In this document: positions 26,750 to 35,898 of the stretch, piece by piece
Numbering within the stretch: position 1 is the first letter of the stretch
Layout of the letters: each line of letters begins with the position of its first letter
From: Methylobacter sp. S3L5C
Lineage (GTDB): Bacteria > Pseudomonadota > Gammaproteobacteria > Methylococcales > Methylomonadaceae
Assembly (NCBI RefSeq): GCF_022788635.1
Contig: NZ_CP076024.1
Span: forward strand, 1,612,001 to 1,676,000
DNA: 64,000 nucleotides
Direction: 5' to 3'
Program-made: the position numbers and the translations under genes
Notes under the pieces: model-generated
The model's database searches: none
The model's input: only the letters and a program-made list of their open reading frames with translations
Told to the model about the DNA's origin: nothing

Positions 26750-28856
26750 ATTTGATCAAACCAATTTAGTACCACAAGGTTTTACCGAAAATTCAGGAGC
26801 TGCATCGTTACCTGATGTCGATTATTTAACCAAACTTGCCAACGAGCTATTTTCAGCGTTGCCTTGTGATGGTTCAAGACTGGGTATTGGGGCATCTGCA
26901 GCACCTGGCGGGGCGGTTTCATCGTTGGCTGGCCTGGGTAATTCCGGGGTAGCCGCAATTGCACCGCAAGGTCTTGGTTTGCCTGGCGAGGTGGAATTGC
27001 GGCAGTTGTTTGCGCCGCGTAAGCCGTCTTTTGAGAGCGTTCCTGACAGTCTGGATACGGGGTCGGTTTTAGGCAATACGCCTGCCGGTTTGCCCTCATC
27101 TTTTGCAGGTCTGGACAAAGCCGTCTTGTCGGGTATTTTTCCGCATGATTTTGGCTTGCCCAGTGAAGCTGAATTGCAAAAGTTGTTGGTTTCGCACACG
27201 CCTTCGGAAACTAATGCTCCCGGAAATATTGGTATTCCGGCGTCGGTGCCGGCTCAAGAGTTGACTGGCGAACCGCTGGAAGCTGTTGAGAAACCAGCGG
27301 ATACGTCTATTTCACCGCAGGTTTTTGAAACCGAGTTGCAAAAGCTTTTTGCTGCCAGTACAACGGCAAGTGGCTCGATTCCCGGTATTCCGGTTGCTAC
27401 GGCAACGCCAGGTTTGACAAGCTCCTTTGCCAGTCTGGATGCTTCACTGATTGCGGGTCTTTCACCCGAGGTTTATGGCTTGCCGGGCGAAGCCGAGTTG
27501 CTAAAGTTTTTCGCCCCGTTGTCGGCACCTTCTTCAAGTACTTCGGAAAGCGCAGGATCTGGCTCAGCATTTTATTTTCTTGATGAGTTGAAGAGCGGTG
27601 GTTTTAATGCGCCAGCTCTGGGTTCTGCGCATCCGCCGTTTGATGTGCATGCGGTACGCCGTGATTTTCCGATTCTACAAGAGCGTGTTAACGGTTATCC
27701 GATAGCATGGCTGGATAATGCGGCGACAACCCAAAAGCCGCAAGTAGTGATTGATCGGGTTTCGTATTTTTATGAACATGAAAACTCCAACATTCATCGT
27801 GCGGCGCATGAACTGGCAGCGCGATCTACCGATGCTTATGAAAAATCTCGTGATACGGTCGCGCGATTTCTTAACGCACCTTCTGCAGAAAATATCATTT
27901 TTGTAAGAGGTACTACCGAAGGTATCAATCTTGTTGCACAAAGCTGGGGGCGACAAAATCTGGTTGCCGGTGATGAGATTATCATCACGTGGCTGGAACA
28001 TCATGCCAATATTGTACCGTGGCAACAACTGACCGAAGTTACCGGTGCAATACTACGAGTTGTACCGGTTGATGAAAGCGGTCAGGTGTTACTGGGTGAA
28101 TATCAGAAACTGTTGAGTTCACGCACTAAACTGGTCTCGTTTACCCATGTCTCCAATGCTCTTGGCACCGTTACGCCAGCGCAGGAAATTATTGCCATGG
28201 CCCATCGTGTTGGTGCCAGGGTTTTATTGGATGCCGCTCAGTCTGTTTCACACTTACAGGTTGATGTGCAAGCGCTTGATTGTGATTGGTGTGTATTTTC
28301 CGGACATAAGGTATTTGGTCCAACCGGTATTGGTGCTGTCTATGGCAAGGCCGAGTTACTTGAGTCCATGCCACCATGGCAAGGCGGCGGTAACATGATA
28401 GCAGATGTCACTTTTGAAAAAACGGTCTATCAACCTGCGCCTGCCCGTTTTGAAGCCGGTACCGGTAACATCGCTGACGCGGTAGGTTTGGGAGCGGCGC
28501 TTGAATATCTGACCAAAATCGGTATCCATAATGTCGCGCGTTATGAGCATGAGTTGCTGGTTTATGGAATGGAGGCGCTTAAAAGCATTCAAGGCTTGCG
28601 CTTGATTGGTACGGCTCCTGAAAAAGCCAGTGTGTTATCGTTTGTACTGGCCGGTCACAGCAATCAGGATATTGGCGTCGCTTTAAATAAGGTAGGTATT
28701 GCTGTTCGTACCGGCCATCATTGCGCACAACCCATCTTGCGTCGTTTTGGACTGGAAAGTACGGTACGTCCTTCGTTGGCGTTTTACAACACTTACGAAG
28801 AAATTGATCGATTGGTTAGTACTGTTAAAAAGATACAGGGCGGTCAAATCATTTAA
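26736..28856 (+). CDS. Cysteine desulfurase, encapsulin cargo with long targeting extension
   Basis: Counted from the ATG at 26736 (706 residues), residues 302-706 form a SufS-type (group II) PLP desulfurase: WLDNAATTQKP, PLP lysine K525 in FSGHKVFGPTG, and catalytic C663 in RTGHHCAQPIL. It removes sulfur from cysteine as persulfide. Residues 1-300 are low in complexity (Pro/Ala/Ser/Gly), broken by recurring motifs: YLTKLANELFSALP (30-43), LGLPGEVELRQLFAP (80-94), FGLPSEAELQKLLVS (139-153), FETELQKLFAAS (197-208) and YGLPGEAELLKFFAP (247-261). These are candidate shell-docking sites. The start overlaps the encapsulin end by 14 bases; an in-frame ATG at 26715 has a better GGAG spacing and would add seven residues. 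Confidence 0.92.
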   Translation: MTTSEFDQTNLVPQGFTENSGAASLPDVDYLTKLANELFSALPCDGSRLGIGASAAPGGAVSSLAGLGNSGVAAIAPQGLGLPGEVELRQLFAPRKPSFESVPDSLDTGSVLGNTPAGLPSSFAGLDKAVLSGIFPHDFGLPSEAELQKLLVSHTPSETNAPGNIGIPASVPAQELTGEPLEAVEKPADTSISPQVFETELQKLFAASTTASGSIPGIPVATATPGLTSSFASLDASLIAGLSPEVYGLPGEAELLKFFAPLSAPSSSTSESAGSGSAFYFLDELKSGGFNAPALGSAHPPFDVHAVRRDFPILQERVNGYPIAWLDNAATTQKPQVVIDRVSYFYEHENSNIHRAAHELAARSTDAYEKSRDTVARFLNAPSAENIIFVRGTTEGINLVAQSWGRQNLVAGDEIIITWLEHHANIVPWQQLTEVTGAILRVVPVDESGQVLLGEYQKLLSSRTKLVSFTHVSNALGTVTPAQEIIAMAHRVGARVLLDAAQSVSHLQVDVQALDCDWCVFSGHKVFGPTGIGAVYGKAELLESMPPWQGGGNMIADVTFEKTVYQPAPARFEAGTGNIADAVGLGAALEYLTKIGIHNVARYEHELLVYGMEALKSIQGLRLIGTAPEKASVLSFVLAGHSNQDIGVALNKVGIAVRTGHHCAQPILRRFGLESTVRPSLAFYNTYEEIDRLVSTVKKIQGGQII

Positions 28857-28872
28857 CCGCTAGTTCGATGTT

Positions 28873-28901
28873 ATGGTTCCCATAGTTTGTATGGGAACCA
28901 T
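28873..28901 (+). terminator. Terminator hairpin of the encapsulin locus
   Basis: ATGGTTCCCATA (28873-28884) and TATGGGAACCAT (28890-28901) form a perfect 12-base stem with a 5-base loop, 16 bases beyond the desulfurase stop. There is no T-run, but the stem is strong; it may serve both converging genes. Confidence 0.65.
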
Positions 28902-28989
28902 GATGACGCTATGTTCTTTAAAAAACTTTCACCGTTTAGAATAGTTGCTTACTGGCTTGTCATTCAGGTATGCATCGCCTGCCTTTTTA

Positions 28990-30099
28990 TTATGCCAAGG
29001 CTTGCAAAGGTTCTGCAAATTGCAAATTAAAAGTTTCAGCCACAGCAGGATAAGTCACTTTACCTCGATAGGTATTAAGGCCATATTGCAACGCCCGGTT
29101 TTTACGCACAGCGTCCAAGCCGTCATTTGCCAAGTGCAGTATGTATACCGCAGTTTGATTGTTAAGGGCAAAAGTACTGGTGCGTGGGACAGCGCCAGGC
29201 ATGTTGGCGACGCAATAATGCACAACGCCATCAACTTCATACGTTGGATTGCTATGGGTAGTCGCATGGGTAGTTTCTACACAGCCGCCTTGATCAACCG
29301 CCACATCAACGATCACCGAGCCTTTGGGCATGGTTGGCAGCATGTTTCGGGTAATTAACCAGGGTGCGCGTCCACCAGGTATTAACACAGCACCAATCAC
29401 CAGATCGGCTTCGCAGATAACTTCTTCAATATTATATTCATCACTGATGCGTGTTTGTAATTGCCCGCGATAAATATCATCCAGATATTTTAAGCGATCA
29501 TGGCTAATATCCAGTACCGTCACTTGTGCGCCCAGGCCAACAGCAACCCGTGCGGCATTGGTGCCGACAATACCGGCACCCAAAATAACCACATTAGCGG
29601 GAGCTACGCCGGGAACACCGCCCATTAATACACCCCGACCACCATGGGATTTTTGTAAATAGGTTGCCCCCACTTGCGTTGCCATGCGTCCGGCAACTTC
29701 ACTCATGGGGGTCAATAACGGTAGTTGTCCGGTTTCCGTTTGCACGGTTTCATAAGCAATTCCTGTCGTGCCGGCGGCTAGCAGGGCATCGGTAAGGGGC
29801 TTGTCGGAGGCCAGATGCAGATAGGTAAATAAAATCAAATCCGGGCGTAGATACTGATATTCCAAAGCAATCGGCTCTTTTACTTTAACGACCATTTGAG
29901 CAGCCCACGCATCTTCTGCGAAATGTACAATTTCGGCACCGGCAGCCTGGTATTCTTCATCGGAAAGCGAGCTGCCGATACCGGCTCCACTTTGAACCAG
30001 AACTTGATGGCCACGTCGTGTCAAAGCCTTGACTGCACCCGGCGTCATGCCGACACGATTTTCGTTATCTTTAATCTCTTTGGGTAGTCCAATGCGCAT
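28990..30099 (-). CDS. ald: Alanine dehydrogenase
   Basis: The 369-residue protein begins [20 protein letters not shown] and has the NAD-binding segment [28 protein letters not shown] (about residues 168-195) and [28 protein letters not shown], all typical of alanine dehydrogenase, including substrate-binding R15 and K74. It interconverts alanine and pyruvate plus ammonia with NAD(H). In methylotrophs it can be an ammonia-assimilation route when ammonia is abundant, which would suit the urease and formamidase region, but it is not in the same operon. It stands alone, convergent with the desulfurase gene. Confidence 0.95.
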   Translation of the reverse strand: MRIGLPKEIKDNENRVGMTPGAVKALTRRGHQVLVQSGAGIGSSLSDEEYQAAGAEIVHFAEDAWAAQMVVKVKEPIALEYQYLRPDLILFTYLHLASDKPLTDALLAAGTTGIAYETVQTETGQLPLLTPMSEVAGRMATQVGATYLQKSHGGRGVLMGGVPGVAPANVVILGAGIVGTNAARVAVGLGAQVTVLDISHDRLKYLDDIYRGQLQTRISDEYNIEEVICEADLVIGAVLIPGGRAPWLITRNMLPTMPKGSVIVDVAVDQGGCVETTHATTHSNPTYEVDGVVHYCVANMPGAVPRTSTFALNNQTAVYILHLANDGLDAVRKNRALQYGLNTYRGKVTYPAVAETFNLQFAEPLQALA

Positions 30100-30322
30100 G
30101 GTACGGCTCCAGATTGTAGATTTATTATGTGTCGATAGTTGTTTGTTATAACCGCTTGTCTTATCTACAAAGTAACATTATTGGCTAGAAATATCGAACA
30201 AATAAAGCGCATTATATTTTTTTGTAAACGGCAGCCAAATTAATTAACAACTCCATATATGCTTTGGAAACATGCTTTGGCATTACCGGCATATTATCGT
30301 TACAACCTGACAGGTCAAGTTA

Positions 30323-31213
30323 TTAGCCATAATGACCGGTATTCAAATCATAAGGATCCGGTTTCGAATCATTTAAATAGTCAAATGCGATGGCGCTATA
30401 GTAACTACCTTCGACGAGGTCAAAACCAATATTACGTGCCAATAAATCGGATTTTTTTTCATCGATTTGTTGCAGAATACTTTGTCCGCCAACTGACGTT
30501 ATTTGTATTTTCAATTGCTGCAATTTTGTCAGCAACAGATCATCATGAGCTTGATTTTCCATATTTCGCGCTGAGGAGCTAACGTAATTCGGGGCTATCC
30601 TGGCTATCAAATTAAACGCTTCGCTTTCCTGGCCAAGGTATTCAAACTTCAGCGCAATTTTATAGCCTCTACGTTGATAATTATGCAGGCCATTAATCAG
30701 TTCCTGATAATAGGGCGCATATTGGCTGCTGACAGACAATACGACGACGACATTTTTGGTTTCCAAGCCACACTGTGCTATTACGTCTTCAAAGTAGGCA
30801 CCATGATCGTGTTTAATGCCCAGTATATGCCGTGGATCAACTTCCAAAAACAGTACGCCTTGCAGATGCGCCAAAGTGAGATAGTTAAGCATGTGTACGG
30901 TACGGGACAAGCGGTCGAAATTAATGATGGATTCAAAATCACCGGCTTGTACGGAGTTATTGGCTAACAGATTTTCGATTTCGTTGGCATACAGGTGTTG
31001 GGTTTTATTGGGAGCAACCAAAATTTGCGCCGTATGACCGACAATAACGATAGGCTTCGATGTTTGTCGTAACGGTGTAAAGCAACTGTCGATTTGAATG
31101 GGGCCGAAAAGTCCGCTTACTTTACCTTCTTTCAAAACAAAAGGTCGAAAACTGGAACGATGTTCTTGTCCTAATCGGTCATTAAAATATTCCACTAAAT
31201 TTTGTAACGGCAT
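30323..31213 (-). CDS. Degenerate EAL-like protein of unknown function
   Basis: I do not recognise a specific family with certainty. The 296-residue protein is soluble. From about residue 95 it follows the order of an EAL-domain barrel: INFDRLSRTVHMLNYL, then LFLEVDPRHIL (the place of NVSP in EAL proteins), FEDVIAQCGL, and later YKIALKFEYLG and APNYVSSSARN. The catalytic EAL tripeptide and the metal-binding acidic residues are not evident, so c-di-GMP hydrolysis is unlikely; binding or a purely structural role is possible. The N-terminal 90 residues show no known domain. Neighbours (alanine dehydrogenase, a divergent TauE gene) do not inform its role. Confidence 0.6.
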   Translation of the reverse strand: MPLQNLVEYFNDRLGQEHRSSFRPFVLKEGKVSGLFGPIQIDSCFTPLRQTSKPIVIVGHTAQILVAPNKTQHLYANEIENLLANNSVQAGDFESIINFDRLSRTVHMLNYLTLAHLQGVLFLEVDPRHILGIKHDHGAYFEDVIAQCGLETKNVVVVLSVSSQYAPYYQELINGLHNYQRRGYKIALKFEYLGQESEAFNLIARIAPNYVSSSARNMENQAHDDLLLTKLQQLKIQITSVGGQSILQQIDEKKSDLLARNIGFDLVEGSYYSAIAFDYLNDSKPDPYDLNTGHYG

Positions 31214-31653
31214 AAACTTTCCTCAAATTTACTATTATTCAATCATCGAGTTGCAGACTGGCATAAGGCAATTATTTATGATTGACCAGTTTTTACTAAC
31301 AAAAAAAGCGGGCTTATAGCCCGCGAAAAAACATCCCTGTGTATCAGGAGGCAAAACTTTAGAGTCCTTTATAAAAAGTCATAGATCATTAAATCGTCGT
31401 TATCGCCAAGTATAATTTCATAGGACTTAAAAAATTCGGTAACGGTTTTTTACTCTTGGAAAACAGTTTAATGCCGTTTTTATGATTAATAAAACGATAT
31501 ATTTAGATGTTTATATCTTATAAAACGATAAATAATGTGATTGCATTAGTTGCACTGAGAGATCTGGTTTATGGCTTAAATCCTCCAGCTTGAGCTGATT
31601 AACTGTTATAGTGTGAAGATTTTTAAACCCAATAAAACACAAGGTTAGTTTTA
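31214..31653. other. 440-bp divergent spacer with an orphan terminator
   Basis: The spacer between the EAL-like gene and the TauE/SafE gene is AT-rich. It has one strong bidirectional hairpin (31308-31324) that follows no visible gene. On the minus strand a short stop-bounded frame (about 31380-31450) ends just before it but lacks a start codon. Confidence 0.5.
31301..31330. terminator. Orphan bidirectional terminator
   Basis: GCGGGCT-TAT-AGCCCGC (31308-31324) is flanked by A7 on the left and A6 on the right, so each strand reads a GC stem followed by a T-run. Both flanking genes point away from it. It would end a minus-strand transcript starting in 31325-31650, a possible small RNA. Confidence 0.6.
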
Positions 31654-32463
31654 ATGAATTTGGCATATACGATTTCGGGCTTTGCCGTCGGCTTATTGGT
31701 TGGCGTGACTGGCGTAGGGGGCGGATCGTTGATGACGCCTTTATTGGTATTTTTATTCGGCTTCAATCCCGCGGTAGCGGTCGGTACCGATCTTTTATTT
31801 GCTGCCATTACCAAAACGTGTGGTGTTTGGGTACATCATGGTAAACACGGTTCGGTCGATTGGAAAATCGTAGGCTGGTTGGCGCTGGGAAGTCTGCCTT
31901 TTGCGATTATTACCTTGTTTGTACTTAAATATTATATGGCGGTAGGCAAGCAAACAACCGGAGCCATTACTTTTACTCTGGGTGTTGCTCTTATATTAAC
32001 GGCTTGTGCGCTGTTTGTTCGAAGTGTGTTGTTAAATCGGGCGGCAAAGCTTGAGCGTATTGATGATGAACATAGTAATCCCGATAATGCATCACGCTTC
32101 AAGCATTTGCAAATACCGGCGACGGTGATTATTGGCGCTGTTTTAGGTGTTCTGGTTACCCTTTCATCGGTAGGGGCGGGTGCGCTGGGTACGGTAGCAC
32201 TGTTATTTCTTTATCCCCGAATGACAACACTTAAAATTGTTGGTACTGATTTGGCGCATGCCATTCCGTTAACCGCTGTTGCAGGGATTGGCCATCTTAG
32301 TTTAGGCAATGTGGATCTGGTTTTGTTAAGTAGCTTGCTGATAGGTTCGCTGCCAGGGATTTGGGTCGGTAGCCATCTGAGTGCAAAGATTCCTGAAAAA
32401 GTTTTACGTCCGGTTTTGGCGACGATTTTGTTACTAATTGGGCTTAAGTTTATTTTACAATAA
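31654..32463 (+). CDS. TauE/SafE-family sulfite/organosulfonate exporter-like membrane protein
   Basis: The 269-residue protein has about eight hydrophobic spans in two repeated halves. The first half carries VGVTGVGGGSLMTPLLVFLFG (about residues 16-36, read in parts) and the second TLSSVGAGALGTVALLFLYP, the paired glycine-rich signatures of the TauE/SafE (DUF81) family. Members export sulfite, sulfoacetate or related anions, but most substrates are unknown. The sulfur-metabolism locus 3 kb upstream is not in the same operon. glgA follows 47 bases downstream and may be co-transcribed. Confidence 0.88.
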   Translation: MNLAYTISGFAVGLLVGVTGVGGGSLMTPLLVFLFGFNPAVAVGTDLLFAAITKTCGVWVHHGKHGSVDWKIVGWLALGSLPFAIITLFVLKYYMAVGKQTTGAITFTLGVALILTACALFVRSVLLNRAAKLERIDDEHSNPDNASRFKHLQIPATVIIGAVLGVLVTLSSVGAGALGTVALLFLYPRMTTLKIVGTDLAHAIPLTAVAGIGHLSLGNVDLVLLSSLLIGSLPGIWVGSHLSAKIPEKVLRPVLATILLLIGLKFILQ

Positions 32464-32510
32464 GCCCTTGATATTACTCTTATTTTAAAATTATAGCTGA
32501 CGTTAAATAA

Positions 32511-33947
32511 ATGCAAAAAAAAATACTTTTTGTTACCAGTGAAGCGTATCCCTTGATTAAAACAGGCGGGCTTGCCGATATTTCCGGTAGCTTGCCCAAG
32601 GCATTGCTGGATTTGGGTGTTGATGTTCGCTTGATAATACCTAATTATCAGGCAATAAATACCACTGAAGAAATTTACTATAAAAGTACGGTTCGGGTAA
32701 ATAATATTGATGCAAACATTCTGGAAACCCGCTTGCCTGGCTCTCAATTATTGGTTTGGTTGGTAGATTGTCCGGAATTTTTTGGTTTTCCGGGTAATCC
32801 GTATGTCGATGAGCAAGGTAATGACTGGGGTAATAGTGCGGAACGTTTTTCCCTGTTTTGTCGTATAGCGGTTGAAGTAGCAATGAACCGTGGGTATTTG
32901 GACTGGACTCCTGATATTGTTCACTGTAATGACTGGCAAAGTGGACTGGTTCCGGCTTTGTTGTCTTTGGAAACCAAGCGACCGGCGACAGTATTTACCA
33001 TACATAATTTGGCTTATCAAGGTCTTTTTCCAAAAGCGACCTGGACCTCGCTGAATTTACCCAGTCGGATTTGGAGTCCAGAGGGGCTTGAATTTAACGG
33101 GATGCTGTCTTTTATTAAAGGCGGCTTGGCCTATGCAGATCGTATTACTACGGTTAGCCAGACTTATGCGGCAGAAATTCAGACGGCTGTTTTTGGCTAC
33201 GGCCTTGAGGGCTTGTTAAGTTATCGAAAAGATGATCTGACCGGTATTATTAACGGTATAGATGCCGATCAGTGGAATCCCGAAACGGATCCCGCTATTA
33301 GCGAACGTTTTGATAGCTTAACGTTGCCAAAAAAAAAGCTCAATAAAACGGCTCTGCAAAAGCAACACGCGCTACCTGTTGACAATGCTGTTCCGGTCTT
33401 TGTGCTCATTAGCCGTTTAGTGGAACAAAAAGGCATAGATCTGGTGTTGGAATGTCTTCCCGAGATGCTGACATTGCCGTTACAGTTTATTTTGCTCGGT
33501 AAGGGTGAAAAGCATTTTGAACAACAATTATCAAATTTTGCCAGTCGATATCCCGATAAAATAGCCATTACTCTGGGCTACGATGAAGACTTGGCGCATC
33601 AACTTGAAGCCGGTGCCGACGTTTTCCTGATGCCGTCAAAATTTGAGCCTTGCGGCCTAAACCAGCTATACAGTCAACGCTACGGTACCGTTCCCATTGT
33701 TAGAAAAACCGGCGGCTTGGCAGATACCGTTATTGATGTTTTACCGGTCACTCTGAACAATAAGGCGGCAACCGGCTTTGTTTTTAATCAGGCGACTTCC
33801 GGATCGTTAATGGAAGCCATTAAACGTGCCTTGATTGTTTATAGCCAACCTGAAATCTGGAAACAAATACAAACCAACGGGATGCAAAAAGACTACTCGT
33901 GGAATAACAGTGCCAAAGAGTATATGGGCTTATACGAACAGCTTTGA
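32511..33947 (+). CDS. glgA: Glycogen synthase (ADP-glucose type)
   Basis: The 478-residue GT5 enzyme begins MQKKILFVTSEAYPLIKTGGLADISGSLP, including the ADP-glucose-binding KTGGLAD (K17), and continues with HCNDWQSGLVPALL, FTIHNLAYQGLFP, NGIDADQWNPETD, and the C-terminal MPSKFEPCGLNQLYSQRYGTVPIVRKTGGLADTV, split across residues 375-410. It elongates alpha-1,4-glucan from ADP-glucose in the cytoplasm. The length is normal. No other glycogen gene is adjacent. A weak ribosome site is seen before the ATG. Confidence 0.96.
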   Translation: MQKKILFVTSEAYPLIKTGGLADISGSLPKALLDLGVDVRLIIPNYQAINTTEEIYYKSTVRVNNIDANILETRLPGSQLLVWLVDCPEFFGFPGNPYVDEQGNDWGNSAERFSLFCRIAVEVAMNRGYLDWTPDIVHCNDWQSGLVPALLSLETKRPATVFTIHNLAYQGLFPKATWTSLNLPSRIWSPEGLEFNGMLSFIKGGLAYADRITTVSQTYAAEIQTAVFGYGLEGLLSYRKDDLTGIINGIDADQWNPETDPAISERFDSLTLPKKKLNKTALQKQHALPVDNAVPVFVLISRLVEQKGIDLVLECLPEMLTLPLQFILLGKGEKHFEQQLSNFASRYPDKIAITLGYDEDLAHQLEAGADVFLMPSKFEPCGLNQLYSQRYGTVPIVRKTGGLADTVIDVLPVTLNNKAATGFVFNQATSGSLMEAIKRALIVYSQPEIWKQIQTNGMQKDYSWNNSAKEYMGLYEQL

Positions 33948-34025
33948 TTGAAATAAAGTGCTTAAACCAATACCGGTGTTTTTTATGGAGGAATTTAGGT
34001 TAACGTGAGTTAGGGCTAAAAAAGT

Positions 34026-34077
34026 AGACTACCAATTTAAGCGGGGATAGTATCAGTCCTTGCTCAAGTAGGTAGCT
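34026..34077. repeat. Palindromic dispersed element, truncated copy
   Basis: AGACTACCAATTTAAGCGGG and the closing GTAGGTAGCTGA match the ends of the ~80-bp element at 42871-42951, but the core is eroded to TATCAGTCCTTGCTCAAG. It lies between glgA and the convergent PepSY gene. Confidence 0.55.
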
Positions 34078-34080
34078 GAT

Positions 34081-34096
34081 TTTGGATATCACCTAA
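34081..34096. mobile_element. Solo MITE terminal repeat
   Basis: TTTGGATATCACCTAAAG matches the right end of the MITE copy at 35678-35842 (CTCGGATATCACCTTAA). No second end is recognisable nearby, so this is a fragment. Confidence 0.4.
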
Positions 34097-34114
34097 AGTC
34101 AATTTTCTAAAAGG

Positions 34115-35647
34115 TCATAGATATCTGGGCGAGGTTGGTACAGGCTTTCGGGTTTCAATTTTCTTGGCACGAACAGCTTTCTTTTTAGGAAAGAAGGTTT
34201 GTTTAATGCGTCGCCAGCCAACCACCAGCGAACTGGCGCCGAGCACCAAGCCAAACGATACCCATATCAGCATCCAGGCATCCCATAGTGGCCGTTGATA
34301 AAGCCAGCCAAAATCCCAGTGATGTAATCCTGAGTAAAGCCAGCGGAAAATCCGGCGACTTTGATCCAGTTTGGCCAATAGTCGACCATCCTGTGGATCC
34401 AGATAAAACAGCGTGCCGGTATCGTCAGCCATTTTTACCAGCAGGACCGGTAGCGGCTTTTCAATCAAACTTTGATGGTGTCTTGGATAGTAGTAACTGT
34501 CGTAGTTATTTAAAACGGTTTGTGACTCTACGTTGGTCTTGCCAGCCACGCGTTCTACGGCAGCGAGTAACGATGTCTCACTAAACTGCTGAGTGATCGC
34601 CGTATCAATCAGGGTTTGCGGCAGTCGCTGACCATCACGGGTATGTGCCAGCAATACGGCTTCACCAGCCAGATGCCGCCAGCCCAGTTCGACGATATCC
34701 GCACCATCCGTTGCTATAGCCAACATGGCGGGCAGAACAGGTTGCCAATTACGCATGGCATCCGGTACGCCCTTACCCAAATAGCGCGCTATTTCTTCCT
34801 TGCCGGGATTAGCCTGAGAAAATATTTTCCCCGGATTGGTATCAACAAAACCACTGGTAGCCCAAGACAATATTACGATACCGCCGATCAGCCCACTCCA
34901 GAAATGCCATTTAAACCAGAATTCCCGGTAGGGTTGGGTGCGCCCCTGAGAATATGTGGGTTTGCCTCGTAAACCAGGTCGCCAGCGCAACCAGCCGATA
35001 ATAAGACCGGTTAATGTGGAGGCGTGCAATACTTCGCCGGTACGTTCAGATATCAGTAATTCACCGCCCTCTTTATTGACGGCAATACGATGAAAAGGGC
35101 TTAAGGCTTCCTGATTGCGCAAGATAACGGGATTTGTAGTTGTCTCCAGAAAACTGGTCTTGATAATATCGGTGTTATCAGTGTTTTCAAACCATTTTTC
35201 GGCAATTTTTAGCGCCTGATCTACCGAGGTTTTGTGCACTGAACCATCAAGCGCAGATAAGGCGAAATACTGACCGCGACTATCTTCGACCAGCCACAAG
35301 GGTTCACCGGCACTGCGTACCAATCGGGCATCAGCAATGTCAGTGGTGACAATATTACCGTTACCGGGAGGCTGTTTACCGGTACCAGCCATGGTTTTGG
35401 CTTTATGTTCCGCTGCAGCCTTACGAGGTTCAGCGCTACGATCCCAAGCTTCACCCAGGCTCAGCCAGCCGAATTCGGGAGCCAATGTTTCGGCATGGGC
35501 GAGCTGCTGACTACGGTTTTGCGTGGTCGGAGTGGAATACATGATGACCAAACCGGTAGCAAACCAAAAAAACATAAATAAGCCTAATACGACGCCTACC
35601 CAGCGATGAGCTTGATATAACAGCCAATTTAAAGATTTCATTGCCAT
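34115..35647 (-). CDS. PepSY-associated transmembrane protein
   Basis: The 510-residue inner-membrane protein has four main spans. The first (about residues 8-38) holds HRWVGVVLGLFMFFWFATGLVI; the others lie near 240-265, 455-480 and the C terminus. Large periplasmic regions (about 40-225 and 270-440) contain PepSY-like folds. The histidine in HRW and the later SGLHHWDFGWLY are shared with PepSY_TM proteins, some of which are haem-binding ferric or flavin-linked reductases or partners of siderophore uptake. The C-terminal tail is highly basic. The start could also be the ATG at codon 3. It is monocistronic, with a MITE just upstream. Confidence 0.85.
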   Translation of the reverse strand: MAMKSLNWLLYQAHRWVGVVLGLFMFFWFATGLVIMYSTPTTQNRSQQLAHAETLAPEFGWLSLGEAWDRSAEPRKAAAEHKAKTMAGTGKQPPGNGNIVTTDIADARLVRSAGEPLWLVEDSRGQYFALSALDGSVHKTSVDQALKIAEKWFENTDNTDIIKTSFLETTTNPVILRNQEALSPFHRIAVNKEGGELLISERTGEVLHASTLTGLIIGWLRWRPGLRGKPTYSQGRTQPYREFWFKWHFWSGLIGGIVILSWATSGFVDTNPGKIFSQANPGKEEIARYLGKGVPDAMRNWQPVLPAMLAIATDGADIVELGWRHLAGEAVLLAHTRDGQRLPQTLIDTAITQQFSETSLLAAVERVAGKTNVESQTVLNNYDSYYYPRHHQSLIEKPLPVLLVKMADDTGTLFYLDPQDGRLLAKLDQSRRIFRWLYSGLHHWDFGWLYQRPLWDAWMLIWVSFGLVLGASSLVVGWRRIKQTFFPKKKAVRAKKIETRKPVPTSPRYL

Positions 35648-35677
35648 TCTCTAAAAAAATACATAGTGAGGTAATAC

Positions 35678-35842
35678 TTAGGTGATTTCCTGAGAATAAT
35701 ATACCCAGCTTGCTGGTCTTTTTATTCATTTACTGCGTTGTCAAAATAGTTACGTAGCCAGCTACGTGCCTATTTTTCCGCCTTGTAAATAAACAAAAAT
35801 CCTGTGCCAATTGGGACTATTAATTCTCGGATATCACCTTAA
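35678..35842. mobile_element. MITE-like element, copy 1
   Basis: The 165-bp element has imperfect terminal inverted repeats of about 24 bases: TTAGGTGATTTCCTGAGAAT on the left and, complemented, TTAAGGTGATATCCGAGAAT on the right. An internal palindrome (AAAATAG..ACGTAGC / GCTACGT..CTATTTT) lies in the middle. It shares most of its length with the copy at 47512-47723. It encodes nothing. It lies between the PepSY gene start and the cytochrome gene stop. Confidence 0.75.
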
Positions 35843-35898
35843 TTGAAAATAGTGTTTTATTAACACGGTCATGGGTTTTTAGCTTGGCAGGCTACTTT

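Noticed and set aside
31380-31450. Small protein ending just before the orphan terminator
   Set aside because: The stop-bounded minus-strand frame has no usable start codon except a very short one, so no protein is claimed.
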